DNA of 50,784 nt from Paraeggerthella hominis (GTDB taxonomy: Bacteria > Actinomycetota > Coriobacteriia > Coriobacteriales > Eggerthellaceae): contig NZ_JAJNOQ010000013.1 in NCBI RefSeq assembly GCF_021044775.1, positions 1-50,784 of the forward strand, given 5' to 3'. Both the position numbers and the translations under genes were made by a program. The first letter of the stretch is position 1. Each line of letters begins with the position of its first letter. This document shows, in pieces, positions 1 through 8,265 of this stretch. The notes below the pieces were generated by a model, which searched no databases, was not told where the DNA came from, and saw only the letters and a list, made by a program, of their open reading frames with translations.

Positions 1-146
1 TCCCGCCGCCCGCCTCCCCGAGGGGTCCGCGGCCGGCCGGGGTCCGTCTCATGCGGATCCGTTCACTTGGCTTTTTTCTCGCTTGTTCTGCTTCTCAGTA
101 TCCGGTTTTCAAGGTTCTCCGCCTTGGGCCGAAGCCCGAAGCGCAA
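1..146 (-). other. Probable rRNA-operon-like leader (5' part only)
   Basis: This stretch lies downstream of the leftward promoter at 153-181 and holds no credible ORF. On the minus strand it contains a small GC tetraloop hairpin (about 120-145), then CCTTGAAAACCGGATA near 97-115, and then a GC-rich tract up to the window edge. The layout resembles an rRNA leader with an antitermination region ahead of 16S rRNA. No rRNA sequence itself is visible, so this remains a guess from context. Confidence 0.35.
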
Positions 147-152
147 GGAGAT

Positions 153-181
153 ATACTACCCGTGCCCCCGCCCGGCGTCAA
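153..181 (-). promoter_or_regulatory. Strong leftward sigma-70-type promoter, possibly of an rRNA operon
   Basis: On the minus strand a -35 TTGACG (176-181) and a -10 TAGTAT (153-158) are separated by exactly 17 bases. Transcription would start near 146 and run left out of the window. The downstream leader contains a GGGC-TTCG-GCCC tetraloop hairpin and then CCTTGAAAACCGGATA, a string like the one commonly found in rRNA leaders and spacers. The target gene lies outside the window, so its identity is inferred. Confidence 0.55.
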
Positions 182-204
182 GAACTTTTTTCGAAAAAGT
201 TCTT
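180..204. terminator. AT-rich perfect hairpin next to the leftward promoter
   Basis: An 11-bp perfect inverted repeat (AAGAACTTTTT, loop TCG, then its complement) overlaps the -35 end of the promoter at 153-181. It has U-rich and A-rich arms and could act as a terminator in either direction, for example to insulate the promoter from rpsI read-through. The rest of 205-385 shows no coding sequence. Confidence 0.4.
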
Positions 205-385
205 CGGCCCGTTCCCGTCGAGGCTTCGTCCGCCTTGCGAGGAACCGCGGGTTGCAGCCGCGCCCTCCCCTCGGGAAGCGCGGAGGGAGCATGTTACGTG
301 AAGCCGGGACGCGGCGCAAGGCCCTTTTCGGGAATCGCGCGAAATCGCATAGCTTCACCCGTCCGCAGTCTCGCCCTACCTATAT

Positions 386-419
386 ACAGAAAAAGCCCGC
401 CTCGAACGAGACGGGCTTT
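386..419 (-). terminator. Rho-independent terminator of rplM-rpsI
   Basis: On the minus strand a stem of AAAGCCCG with its complement, extended by CTC/GAG, is followed directly by TTTTTC. It lies about 30 bases after the rpsI stop codon. Confidence 0.9.
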
Positions 420-447
420 GCAAAGACATGCTGTTCGCAAATACGAC

Positions 448-840
448 TTAGCGCTTCGAGAACTGCGGGCGCTTGCGGGCCTTCTTGAGACCGTACTTCT
501 TGCGCTCCACCATACGGGAGTCGCGCGTCAGGAAGCCAGCCTTCTTGAGCTCGGCGCGATAATCGCCAGCGGAAAGCAGCGCGCGGGAGATGCCGTGACG
601 CAGAGCGCCGGCCTGACCCGAGATGCCGCCACCGTTCAGAATGGCGATAACGTCGAAGTGGTCCACCGTGTCCGTAACCTTGAACGGCGTCTTGGCGTAA
701 TCGACCAAAGCCTCGCGACCGAAGTACTGCGCAGCTTCGCGGCCGTTGATGGTCATCTTGCCGGTGCCGGGAACGAGGCGCACGCGCGCAACAGCGTTCT
801 TGCGACGGCCGGTGCCGTAGTACAAAGCTTCACCTGCCAT
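448..840 (-). CDS. rpsI: 30S ribosomal protein S9
   Basis: This is a 130-residue S9 protein of normal family length. It has the S9 N-terminal pattern YYGTGRRKNAVARVRL, the central GGGISGQAGALRHGISRAL, and the characteristic basic C-terminal tail ending KKARKRPQFSKR. That tail reaches toward the ribosomal P site in the small subunit. The gene starts three bases after the rplM stop codon, so the two are cotranscribed in the usual rplM-rpsI order. A clear intrinsic terminator follows. Nothing is unusual about the protein. Confidence 0.98.
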   Translation of the reverse strand: MAGEALYYGTGRRKNAVARVRLVPGTGKMTINGREAAQYFGREALVDYAKTPFKVTDTVDHFDVIAILNGGGISGQAGALRHGISRALLSAGDYRAELKKAGFLTRDSRMVERKKYGLKKARKRPQFSKR

Positions 841-843
841 GGG

Positions 844-1278
844 TTAACCCTCCATCTCGATCTTGCGGGGCTGCTGAGCCATGTGCGGATGCTCCGCACC
901 CGTGTACACCTTGAGCTTCTTGCCCATGGCGCGACCAAGCGTGTTCTTCGGCAGCATGCCCTTGACAGCATGCTCGATAACGCGCTCGGGATGCTTTGCC
1001 ATGGCCTCTTCAAAGGTCTCGGACTTCAGCCCGCCGGGGAAACCACTGTGACGGTAATAGCTCTTGGACTGAGCCTTCGTGCCCGTCACGCGGATCTTGT
1101 CCACGTTGATGATGACCACGAAGTCACCGGTGTCGACATGCGGCGTGTACTGCGGCTTGTGCTTGCCCTTGAGAATATGAGCAGCCTTTGCAGCGACGCG
1201 ACCGAGAACCTGGTTCTCTGCGTCGATCAAGACCCACTCGCGCTCAACTTCGTTGGGCTTCGCGTAATACGTCTTCAC
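844..1278 (-). CDS. rplM: 50S ribosomal protein L13
   Basis: This is a 144-residue L13, the standard length. The sequence begins KTYYAKPNEVEREW and includes the L13 core motifs VLGRVAAKAAHILKGKHKP, DTGDFVVIINVDKI and the MLPKNTLGRAMGKKLKVY region that contacts 23S rRNA. The start is a GTG at 1278, because GGAGGA sits 6-7 bases upstream; the same frame stays open further upstream, but that part has no L13 similarity. L13 is an early assembly protein of the large subunit. The gene is followed by rpsI and preceded by a long untranslated leader from the promoter at 1509-1538. Confidence 0.97.
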   Translation of the reverse strand: MKTYYAKPNEVEREWVLIDAENQVLGRVAAKAAHILKGKHKPQYTPHVDTGDFVVIINVDKIRVTGTKAQSKSYYRHSGFPGGLKSETFEEAMAKHPERVIEHAVKGMLPKNTLGRAMGKKLKVYTGAEHPHMAQQPRKIEMEG

Positions 1279-1502
1279 TATCTTCCTCCAAAATCCTGTC
1301 CTACCCCGCCGTGCGGGGCGGGATTTCCGTCGCTCTTCAGCGGCTCGACAAAGCGAACCAACCGCTTCGCGGCGAATGATCGGTTTCAAAAGTGCAGGTA
1401 GATCGGATGTCGGGTTCCTACGCCGACGCGCAACCTAAGGTCTGGACTCCCCGGTTCGCGCTTCCGCTTCTTACTGCATGCACGGGGCTTTCGAAAGCGA
1501 AC
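1279..1502 (-). promoter_or_regulatory. Long structured 5' leader of rplM-rpsI
   Basis: About 220 bases separate the predicted start of transcription from the rplM start codon, and no ORF there is convincing. On the minus strand there are GC-rich inverted segments, including CCCCGCACGGCGGGG about 30-45 bases before the start codon. Ribosomal protein operons often use such leaders for feedback control; an L13-binding leader is known in Firmicutes. Whether this one works that way is inference. Confidence 0.4.
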
Positions 1503-1508
1503 CTTTGC

Positions 1509-1538
1509 ATTGTAAACAGGGAATACCCCAGAAGTCAA
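1509..1538 (-). promoter_or_regulatory. Promoter of rplM-rpsI
   Basis: On the minus strand the -35 is TTGACT (1533-1538) and the -10 is TACAAT (1509-1514), with an 18-base spacer. It is the only good promoter between the flavoprotein terminator and rplM. Confidence 0.7.
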
Positions 1539-1647
1539 CGAATAATCATGACGCTGCGCGCTATTTGCATAAAGAAAGAACGGCCGAGCACCTGGGCAGG
1601 CAACGCGGGCAACGATCCGCTCTGCAGGGCGACGTCGGACACGCAAG

Positions 1648-1677
1648 CGGTCCCCCGCGCCGAAGCGCGAGGGACCG
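1648..1677 (-). terminator. Hairpin after the Tat flavoprotein gene
   Basis: A 13-bp GC-rich stem with one G-U pair closes a UUCG tetraloop on the minus strand. It lies 35 bases after the stop codon of the flavoprotein gene. The following tract (CTTGCGTG) is poor in T, so termination may be weak. Confidence 0.6.
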
Positions 1678-1712
1678 AGGGAGGGGCCGGGAAATCGGAT
1701 TGGCGGAAAGGC

Positions 1713-3380
1713 CTATGCCTGAGCCAACTCGTGTCCCAAAACGTAACCGTACGTGATGCAGCGACCGTGGCTGTTGCCGGCAACGTTGATGGGATAGTCA
1801 ACCGCGCAGATGTCGCCTTGCACATTGCCGAGCGCGTAAAGGCCTTCGATGGCTTTGCCTTCCGCATCGAGGCACTGGAAGTCGACGTTCGTGCGCAGGC
1901 CGCCCGGGATGGCAAGCAATGCCGGGCCGACTTTGAGCGCGTAGAACGGGCCTTCCTTCACGGGGGTCAGGAACACGGGCTTCTTGTAGTAGTCGGTGTC
2001 CTCGCCCGCTTCGCACATGCCGTTGTAGCGATCGACCGTGGCCTTGAGCGCAGCGGCGTCGCAGCCGATCTTCTTGGCAAGGTCGTCCAGAGTGTCCGCC
2101 TGATAGGCAATGCCCTGCTCGATGTACTTGGGAATTTGCGTCTCGAAGTACTGCGGAGCCAGCTCCAGGTCGCTGCCGTAGGGGCGGAACGAATCCCAGA
2201 ACATACCGCCGCCGTAGGGCAGACCGTTCACCAGGTCGGTCTTCCAGTTGGCGTCGAACACGGACCACGCTTCGCCGTTGGGCTGGCGGTTGATGGCAAG
2301 CGACTTGCCTTGCACCCAGGTATCTTCGCACATGAAGCGCTCGCCGTTGTCGTTCACGAACAGGAACGGCCCGTGGAACCAGCAAAACGCCTGCGGATGC
2401 ATCATCGTGGGAAGCGGCAGGTCCTGCAGCTGCGCACCGGCCCACATGCCCATCTTGTGGCCGTCGCCCGTGTTCACGCCCATCGGGGTGTACTGGCTGC
2501 GCGGCTGTCCGTACTCGGCACAGATCGGCGCGTACGCCTTGACCATCTCCGCATCGCCGCCGATGTCGCCCGTGCACAGCACTACGCCCTTGCTTGCGTT
2601 GTACTGCACGTAGCCGTCCTTCGTCTCGCAGATGCAGCCCGTCACCCGAGAGCCGTCTTTTACCAGCTGCACGGCCGGCGCGTCGAAGACGAACTGGGCG
2701 CCATCGCGCACGGCGTCGTTGTAGCACAGCTCGGCGCCGGCGAACCCGGTGGACTTGAGGCCGGCTTCCTCGGGAATTCGGAGCATGTGGTAACCCGGCT
2801 GCTCGGCGTACACGTCGTCATGGCTGTAGAACGCACCCACCATGGCCGAGCCGCCCAACGCTTCAGCCTTAGCCAAAAGCCAGTTCGATGCTTCTTCGGA
2901 ATGGTTGAAGAACTTGGAAATCAAATCTTCGTTCGCACGGCTTGCGCACTGCGCGATCCAGTGCTGCTTGGCGTTCACGCGATCGACCTTGATGCCCAGT
3001 TCGTCCATGTAGTGCGAGTTTATGGCGCCGAAGCCGCCACCGCGGCCGTTCCAACTGGACGTCTTCTCGACCACCGTGACCTTGCCGCCTTTTTCGGCAG
3101 CCGCCGCAGCGGTCGCGCATCCGGCCAGGCCCGCACCGATAACCAAGATGTCCGTGTCTACCGTGGACGCGATATCGGTAATGGGCTCCGGCGCAACTTC
3201 CCAAGCGTACGCAGACTTCCCTGCGGCGGAATCATCCGTCGTAGAAGCCTTCGAGTCTGACGCCCCGCCCGCCGCAGGCGCACAACCAGCAAGACCCGCT
3301 GCGCCCGCTGCAACGGCAGCCGTAGCACCCAGGCCTAGAAACGCACGGCGCGATAGACCGCTTTTCACATGCTCGGACAT
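1713..3380 (-). CDS. Tat-exported FAD-dependent oxidoreductase (fumarate-reductase-like flavoprotein, unknown substrate)
   Basis: The 555-residue protein starts with a twin-arginine signal (SRRAFLGLG, Arg11-Arg12) ending in a perfect lipobox LAGC (Cys33), so it is a predicted Tat-exported lipoprotein. A low-complexity Ser/Ala linker leads into an FAD_binding_2 domain with the dinucleotide motif IGAGLAG near residues 81-87. The C-terminal part has the family pattern IEGLYALGN...AGNSHGR, where FAD-bound reductases close the flavin site. By eye, the His-Thr-Met-Gly-Gly and Asn-Arg-Leu-Gly elements that hold catalytic His and Arg in soluble fumarate reductases are replaced here (AIPGG and NVAGN), so fumarate is an unlikely substrate. 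RBS AAAGGGG precedes the ATG. The divergent LuxR-type membrane regulator at 3601 is its likely controller. Substrate unknown. Confidence 0.88.
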   Translation of the reverse strand: MSEHVKSGLSRRAFLGLGATAAVAAGAAGLAGCAPAAGGASDSKASTTDDSAAGKSAYAWEVAPEPITDIASTVDTDILVIGAGLAGCATAAAAAEKGGKVTVVEKTSSWNGRGGGFGAINSHYMDELGIKVDRVNAKQHWIAQCASRANEDLISKFFNHSEEASNWLLAKAEALGGSAMVGAFYSHDDVYAEQPGYHMLRIPEEAGLKSTGFAGAELCYNDAVRDGAQFVFDAPAVQLVKDGSRVTGCICETKDGYVQYNASKGVVLCTGDIGGDAEMVKAYAPICAEYGQPRSQYTPMGVNTGDGHKMGMWAGAQLQDLPLPTMMHPQAFCWFHGPFLFVNDNGERFMCEDTWVQGKSLAINRQPNGEAWSVFDANWKTDLVNGLPYGGGMFWDSFRPYGSDLELAPQYFETQIPKYIEQGIAYQADTLDDLAKKIGCDAAALKATVDRYNGMCEAGEDTDYYKKPVFLTPVKEGPFYALKVGPALLAIPGGLRTNVDFQCLDAEGKAIEGLYALGNVQGDICAVDYPINVAGNSHGRCITYGYVLGHELAQA

Positions 3381-3494
3381 ACGAACCCCTTTCGATTCAT
3401 TCGCAGATCCCTCCGTCTGCGCTTGAGGTCATCATGGGTCTTCCGGGATGCGCAGTCATCGAACAAAGCGGCCCATTTTCGCAGGAAAACGGCT

Positions 3495-3515
3495 TATGGG
3501 CCACATCGGACCATA
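3495..3515. promoter_or_regulatory. Inverted repeat between the divergent flavoprotein and LuxR-type regulator genes
   Basis: TATGG, 11 bases, CCATA forms a two-fold symmetric site in the 220-base divergent intergenic region. It lies about 20 bases upstream of a plausible rightward promoter (TTGCAC 3534-3539, 17 bases, TAGCTT 3557-3562). It is a candidate operator for the adjacent regulator; there is no direct support. Confidence 0.3.
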
Positions 3516-3600
3516 GGATTTCCTGAACGCAACTTGCACCTGTCCCACGGTTTTGCTAGCTTTGAAGAGGGAGGCCAGGGGGAAGCGAAACGGAGTACGC

Positions 3601-5034
3601 ATGGGCGAAGCACGGTTGAACCAAGAGGGCGAGCGATTCTCAGGATGGCGTTTGCTGGGCCTGGGATTCTGGCAGGCTTGGCAAATGATCAGCATGTGCA
3701 CCACCACGCTCATTCCCGATGCAGAACGATTCTCTTTCGCCGGCAATGCTTTGCTATGGGTACTCGCTCTTACCACGATGGGATACCTAGCCGTGATGCT
3801 CGCAGCTCGGTGGCATGCCCCGTTTCTCACCCGGCGTAGCTGCTTTGCAGCCGCAGGAGGGCTGACCGCAACGGGATCGGTCGTCATCCCCCTCGCTCTG
3901 ACGTTCGGGGTCGGTCCGATTGGCTTCTCTGCATTTTTAGCAGGGGCGGTCGCCGTAGCGTTCGGCAATGCGTTGCTGCTTGTCATGTGGGGAGAATTAT
4001 GGAGCGCGCTTGCCACCGGCCGCGTAGGGCGTCATCTATACGTGTCGTACACGTTTGCCTTCGCGCTGTTTTTCGCAGCATACGCGCTTCCGCAGTGGGC
4101 AGCCGTAGCCTTCAACGCCGCAATGCCCCTGGTGTCGGCAGCCGTTTTGAAAGCCTGTAAAAAGGAACCGCGCAGAGAGCCTTCCGTGCTGCCGCTTGAT
4201 ATAAAAACAATACCGGTACCTCGGGTCCTCACATGCATCCTTATCATAAGCGTTGTGTACGGCATGTCGCAGGGAATGGCCAACACGTTTGCCGACGGAG
4301 ACGCTTCGTTCATCGCGAAAGCGCTCATTTTGGCAGGAGGAGGCATAGGCGCCATCACGCTTTCCATGGTAGCGGCACCGTCGTTCGCCGAGCCCATCGC
4401 GTTGTACCGTCCCGTTATTCCCGCCATGGTAGCAGGCCTTGTCCTCTTGCTTCTTCTATCCGCCCCTTATCGCTTTATAGGAGCGGGGCTCATCATCATG
4501 GGTGTGTACTGCCTGGATATGTTCATGATGCTGGTATCTACCGACGTTGCTTTCCGCGCGCGCATTCCCGTGGCGCTTTCGTTCGGGCTGGTCATCTTCT
4601 GCGCGCGAACGGGCACGCTTGCGGGATCGTTCGCCGCTGACGCGCTGCAACAACCATCGATATGGTCCGGCTCCTTGAGAACCGACGTGTTCCTTGTAGG
4701 CGTGCTCATTCTGACATTGGCGGGCATGCTGTTTTTCACGCAGACCGACGTGCAGAGACTGTATGCCACGCCGCGCACAGCGACCGACACGAGCCTTGAG
4801 CAAAAATGCGCGCGCATCGCGGCAATGTGCCGACTGACGAACCGCGAAGGAGAAGTGCTGGTCCTGCTGGCGCGCGGACGTACGGTCCGCTATATCTGCG
4901 ATGAATTGTCCATCGCCCAGGGCACCGCGAAGCACCATGTAAGCAATATCTACCGCAAGGTGGGCGTGTTCGATCGTCAGGGGTTGCTCGACACCATCGA
5001 GCAAGGAGGAGTTGGAAAGCCGGGCTGGGAATAG
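3601..5034 (+). CDS. LuxR-type transcriptional regulator with N-terminal multi-helix membrane domain
   Basis: The 477-residue protein has a hydrophobic N-terminal region of about 390 residues with roughly twelve membrane helices, then a cytoplasmic GerE/LuxR helix-turn-helix (LTNREGEVLVLLARGRTVRYI through TAKHHVSNIYRKVGV). This architecture is abundant in Eggerthellaceae, where such regulators sit beside inducible reductase genes; in Eggerthella lenta relatives control drug- and catechol-metabolising enzymes. The start is the ATG at 3601, with GGAG seven bases upstream, rather than a TTG 48 bases earlier. It diverges from the Tat flavoprotein gene, so it probably senses that enzyme's substrate at the membrane and activates it. 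Ligand unknown. Confidence 0.88.
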   Translation: MGEARLNQEGERFSGWRLLGLGFWQAWQMISMCTTTLIPDAERFSFAGNALLWVLALTTMGYLAVMLAARWHAPFLTRRSCFAAAGGLTATGSVVIPLALTFGVGPIGFSAFLAGAVAVAFGNALLLVMWGELWSALATGRVGRHLYVSYTFAFALFFAAYALPQWAAVAFNAAMPLVSAAVLKACKKEPRREPSVLPLDIKTIPVPRVLTCILIISVVYGMSQGMANTFADGDASFIAKALILAGGGIGAITLSMVAAPSFAEPIALYRPVIPAMVAGLVLLLLLSAPYRFIGAGLIIMGVYCLDMFMMLVSTDVAFRARIPVALSFGLVIFCARTGTLAGSFAADALQQPSIWSGSLRTDVFLVGVLILTLAGMLFFTQTDVQRLYATPRTATDTSLEQKCARIAAMCRLTNREGEVLVLLARGRTVRYICDELSIAQGTAKHHVSNIYRKVGVFDRQGLLDTIEQGGVGKPGWE

Positions 5035-5071
5035 GACCGCAAGCCTGGCTGCGCCTGGGAGGGCGAACGAT

Positions 5072-6337
5072 TTATGAGAAGAACTCCCACGTATTGCCGC
5101 CGCTGCGCTTGGCTCGGTACATGGCCGCATCGGCGTTACGGTACAGCTCTTCGTATGTGGCGCCGTCACGCGGGAACCGAGCGATGCCCAAGCTCACGGT
5201 AGGATAGTCTCGGCGTCGCGGATCGTTGGCGGCCATCTCCGACACGGCCGCGCACATGCGCCGCGCAATGGCCTCGATAACCTCGCGCGACGAAATGCCG
5301 CGCAGGCACACCATGAACTCGTCGCCGCCTATGCGCCCAACCATATCGCCATGACGAACGGCCTCGGAAAGCGCCTCTACCGACCACACCAGCACAAGGT
5401 CGCCCACCGCATGGCCGAGCGAATCGTTCGTCATCTTGAAGCCATCCAGATCGGCCATAATGAAAGCATGGTTGACCTGGTCTTCTGATTCCCGGATAAG
5501 CTGAGAGGACAGCGCCTCGAACGTAGCCCGGTTCAAAACGCCTGTCAAGGAATCCCGTTCCGCACGCGTCTTCTGCGCGCGCTCGAGCTCGCGCCGCTCG
5601 GTCACGTCCCAAAACGAGATAACCGCTGAAGCGGGATTGCCCTCATCATCGGTCACCAGCGTATAATCAACCTGATACCACCGAAAATCGCCGGAAACGG
5701 ACCTGCGCATGCGGATGACCGCCGTTCCATGAGGAACGCCCCTATCGATATCGTGGTACAGCCCCAAAAACGCATCGACCCCTTCGGGGGCAACCAGTCC
5801 TCGTGTTACCAGACTATCGGGAACGTCCTCGTAGCGGATAGGCTCGATCAGCCTTCCGCCGGAAACATTCTGCAAAAGCAGCGCTCGCTCGACGGTGTCG
5901 AAAACCGCAATGATCTTGCCGCTCATTTCGACGGCGACCCGAAAAGCATCCTCGCTCATGCGCAAGCGTCTGCGCGTCTCCAACCACGACGTCACGTCCA
6001 GTACGCTGCATGAGGCGATTCGTCGATCGGGGTCGTACTTGCAGCGCGTTCGAACCCTGAGGACGGATCCGTCAAGGGTTTCTTGAGGAACTTCGATTTC
6101 GATTATGGTTTCGCCCGCTTCGATGCCAATCCGCAGGCGCTCGGAAAACTGATCCCAACCAGACGTGGCAAGCAGGGCTTCGGGATAAAGCTCTCCGGGC
6201 GCGCGAACGCAACCCATCAAAGCGAAAAACTCATCGTTGGCAACAAGTGGCCTTATCCCCTCGTCAGTGCACTTCAACTGGGCAAACTCGACGGGGATAT
6301 CAGACAGCGCGACCATATGCTCTTTGCGGTTTTCCAT
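5072..6337 (-). CDS. PAS domain-containing diguanylate cyclase
   Basis: The 421-residue protein has two PAS-like sensor segments (about 15-130 and 135-255, the second ending in a PAC-like FWDVTERRELERAQ) joined by a short linker to a GGDEF domain (about 260-421). The catalytic motif GGDEF is intact within VGRIGGDEFMV, and an RHGD feedback I-site lies five residues before it. It should make cyclic di-GMP from two GTP. No membrane helix is visible, so the sensor is cytosolic. A -10-like TATACT sits only 7 bases before the first ATG, which has no RBS; the real start may be the ATG at 6316 (414 residues). It converges on the LuxR-type gene with a 37-base gap. Confidence 0.9.
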   Translation of the reverse strand: MENRKEHMVALSDIPVEFAQLKCTDEGIRPLVANDEFFALMGCVRAPGELYPEALLATSGWDQFSERLRIGIEAGETIIEIEVPQETLDGSVLRVRTRCKYDPDRRIASCSVLDVTSWLETRRRLRMSEDAFRVAVEMSGKIIAVFDTVERALLLQNVSGGRLIEPIRYEDVPDSLVTRGLVAPEGVDAFLGLYHDIDRGVPHGTAVIRMRRSVSGDFRWYQVDYTLVTDDEGNPASAVISFWDVTERRELERAQKTRAERDSLTGVLNRATFEALSSQLIRESEDQVNHAFIMADLDGFKMTNDSLGHAVGDLVLVWSVEALSEAVRHGDMVGRIGGDEFMVCLRGISSREVIEAIARRMCAAVSEMAANDPRRRDYPTVSLGIARFPRDGATYEELYRNADAAMYRAKRSGGNTWEFFS

Positions 6338-6416
6338 GAAAAACAGTATACCGAGCCTTGGCCGTCGACCGGAGGGGAATTCAGCAAGAAGCCGTCCGAT
6401 TTCGAACTCTACCTCG

Positions 6417-6462
6417 CCGAAAAAGAAACGCAGGCGCTCGTTTTTCGAGCGTCCTGCGTTTC
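6417..6462 (-). terminator. Rho-independent terminator of metY
   Basis: A 16-bp stem with one bulged base (GAAACGCAGG-CGCTCG and its complement, 6425-6462) is followed on the minus strand by TTTTTC. It separates metY from the diguanylate cyclase gene. Confidence 0.9.
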
Positions 6463-6505
6463 GCGATGCTTGGAATTCTTCTCGCTTGCCTAAAATGCGG
6501 CGCGT

Positions 6506-7786
6506 CTACACTGCGGCAAGAGCCTGTTCGACATCGGCGACAAGATCGCCCGTGCCTTCGATACCGCACGACAAGCGAATGAGATCGGCGGTGATGCCGG
6601 CGGCCGCCAGCTCCGCATCGTTCATTTGGCGATGCGTCGCGTTCGCCGGGTGCAACACGCAGGTCCGCGCATCTGCCACGTGCGTAGCGATCTGGGCCAA
6701 CTTGAGGTTTTTCATGAACGTCTCCGCTGCCGCCCGACCGCCGGCAACGCCAAAGCTGACCACGCCGCTTGCGCCATGGGAAAGGTACTTCTGGGAAAGT
6801 TCGTATTCGGCATCGCCCTTGAGGCCCGGATAGCGCACCCACGCCACTTTTGGATGCTGCGCCAAGAATTCGGCCAGCGCAAGCCCGTTGGCATTGTGCT
6901 GCGCCATGCGCAGGTGCAGGCTTTCCAACCCCATATTGACGAGGAAGGCGTTTTGCGGCGACTGTGTGCACCCGAAATCGCGCATGAGCTGCGCCGTCGC
7001 CTTCGTGATGAACGCACCGGCCAAACCGAAACGCTCGGTGTACGTTACTCCGTGGTAGCTTTCGTCCGGTTCGCACAAACCGGGGAACTTGTCAGCATGC
7101 GCGGTCCAGTCGAACCTTCCAGAATCAACGATAGCCCCGCCGACGCTCGCTCCGTGACCGTCCATGTACTTCGTGGTGGAATGGGTGACGATGTCGGCGC
7201 CCCACTCAATGGGACGGCAGTTCACCGGCGTGGGGAACGTGTTGTCCACGATAAGCGGCACGCCGTGCGCATGTGCCGCCGCGGCAAAACGCTCGATGTC
7301 AAGCACGGACAAGGCGGGGTTTGCGATGGTTTCTCCGAATACGGCCTTCGTGTTCGAACGGAAAGCAGCCTCGAGCTCTTCGTCGGTGCAATCGGGAGAC
7401 ACGAACGTGCACTCCAGTCCCATGCGCTTCATGGTGACCGCCAGCAAATTGTAAGTACCGCCGTAGATTGCCGAACTGGCCACAATATGGTCGCCGCAAC
7501 CGGCGATGTTGAACACCGCGAAAAAGTTTGCCGCCTGTCCCGACGAAGTGAGCATAGCCGCCGTGCCGCCCTCAAGCTCGGCGATCTTGGCCGCCACGAA
7601 ATCGTTGGTGGGATTTTGCAGACGCGTATAGAAATACCCTGCTTCTTCCAAGTCGAACAGCTTGCCCATGTGCTCGCTCGTATCGTATTTCCAGGTGGTG
7701 GACTGGTAAATGGGAATCTGCCGAGGTTCGCCGTCGCCGGGACGGTAGCCCCCCTGTACGCAGGTCGTGCTTATGCTTTCACTCAT
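6506..7786 (-). CDS. metY: O-acetylhomoserine sulfhydrylase (homocysteine synthase)
   Basis: This 426-residue protein is a PLP enzyme of the Cys/Met metabolism family. It has the substrate/cofactor motifs YTRLQNPTN (53-61), SSGQAANFF, the phosphate-binding YGGTYNL, VDNTFPTP and the Schiff-base lysine in HSTTKYMDGHG (Lys206). Length and the insert-rich middle region fit O-acetylhomoserine sulfhydrylase better than cystathionine gamma-synthase (about 380). It condenses O-acetylhomoserine with sulfide to give homocysteine in the cytoplasm. The acetyl-type MetA encoded at 13.3 kb supplies the substrate. RBS GAGGAG precedes the ATG and a TATAAT box lies at 7829-7834. Confidence 0.95.
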   Translation of the reverse strand: MSESISTTCVQGGYRPGDGEPRQIPIYQSTTWKYDTSEHMGKLFDLEEAGYFYTRLQNPTNDFVAAKIAELEGGTAAMLTSSGQAANFFAVFNIAGCGDHIVASSAIYGGTYNLLAVTMKRMGLECTFVSPDCTDEELEAAFRSNTKAVFGETIANPALSVLDIERFAAAAHAHGVPLIVDNTFPTPVNCRPIEWGADIVTHSTTKYMDGHGASVGGAIVDSGRFDWTAHADKFPGLCEPDESYHGVTYTERFGLAGAFITKATAQLMRDFGCTQSPQNAFLVNMGLESLHLRMAQHNANGLALAEFLAQHPKVAWVRYPGLKGDAEYELSQKYLSHGASGVVSFGVAGGRAAAETFMKNLKLAQIATHVADARTCVLHPANATHRQMNDAELAAAGITADLIRLSCGIEGTGDLVADVEQALAAV

Positions 7787-7828
7787 AAAGGCTCCTCATC
7801 GCAAGGGTCCGGGAAATGTGTCCGGCTC

Positions 7829-7834
7829 ATTATA
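7829..7834 (-). promoter_or_regulatory. Consensus -10 box of metY
   Basis: TATAAT on the minus strand, 42 bases before the metY ATG. No recognisable -35 is at the right distance, so an activator may be needed. No S-box or other methionine riboswitch is apparent in the short leader. Confidence 0.5.
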
Positions 7835-7925
7835 CCGAGCACTGCAACGCGCTTGGTAGCCGTGTCTTTCCGATAACCTGCAATCTGTTTATGGAATAAC
7901 CGGGCTATCTGTTTTCAAACGCATA

Positions 7926-7956
7926 GAAACGGCCCCGGACGATCCGGGGCCGTTTC
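7926..7956 (-). terminator. Terminator of the molybdenum-enzyme operon
   Basis: A perfect 14-bp stem (GAAACGGCCCCGGA and complement) with a three-base loop lies 22 bases after the stop codon of the operon. The following bases on the minus strand are TATGCG, a weak U-tract. Confidence 0.75.
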
Positions 7957-7978
7957 GGCAATCCGCCAAGCAATTTCA

Positions 7979-8257
7979 TCAGGTAGCCGTGAACTCCGCT
8001 ACGTCGGCCAGGGGACTCGCCGTCCCGTCCTCGGCAACAGATCGAACCAGCAGACGATAGAAACCAGGCTTAGGCGGCGTGTACGAGAAGCTCCATTGAA
8101 CGGACAATTCGGGAGCAGAGTCGGAAACGTCGAACGTAGTCCAGTTCCGACCGTTGTCCAACGAAAACTGCACCGATGAAATCTGGTTTCCGTAGTCTTC
8201 GGCGTATCCGCTCAACGTCACCGGCTTCCCGGCCTCCACCTGCATAGGAACGATCAT
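7979..8257 (-). pseudogene. 3' fragment of a frameshifted sulfite-oxidase-like molybdenum protein (Mo-co dimerisation / Ig-like domain)
   Basis: The fragment encodes the missing C-terminal domain of the gene at 8266-9075, in the -1 frame. Its sequence (SGYAEDYGNQISSVQFSLDN through WSFSYTPPKPGFYRLLVRSV) aligns with the C-terminal domain of the neighbouring fusion protein (EGFADAWDEPIKKVEFSFDH through WRMDFTPPSPGAYLLDIRTT), where the two parts are one protein. Adding one base near 8269-8274 would restore a single reading frame of about 365 residues. An internal ATG at 8257 has GGTGGAG five bases upstream, so separate translation of a 92-residue domain is possible, but it would lack an export signal. 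A sequencing error cannot be excluded. Confidence 0.7.
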
Positions 8258-8265
8258 GGCTCCAC

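Noticed and set aside
1392..3260. Long plus-strand frame over the flavoprotein gene
   Set aside because: Shadow of the real minus-strand gene, with no RBS or recognisable motif.
6045..6062. GTTCGAACCC string resembling a tRNA T-arm
   Set aside because: It is inside the diguanylate cyclase gene and no cloverleaf can be built around it.
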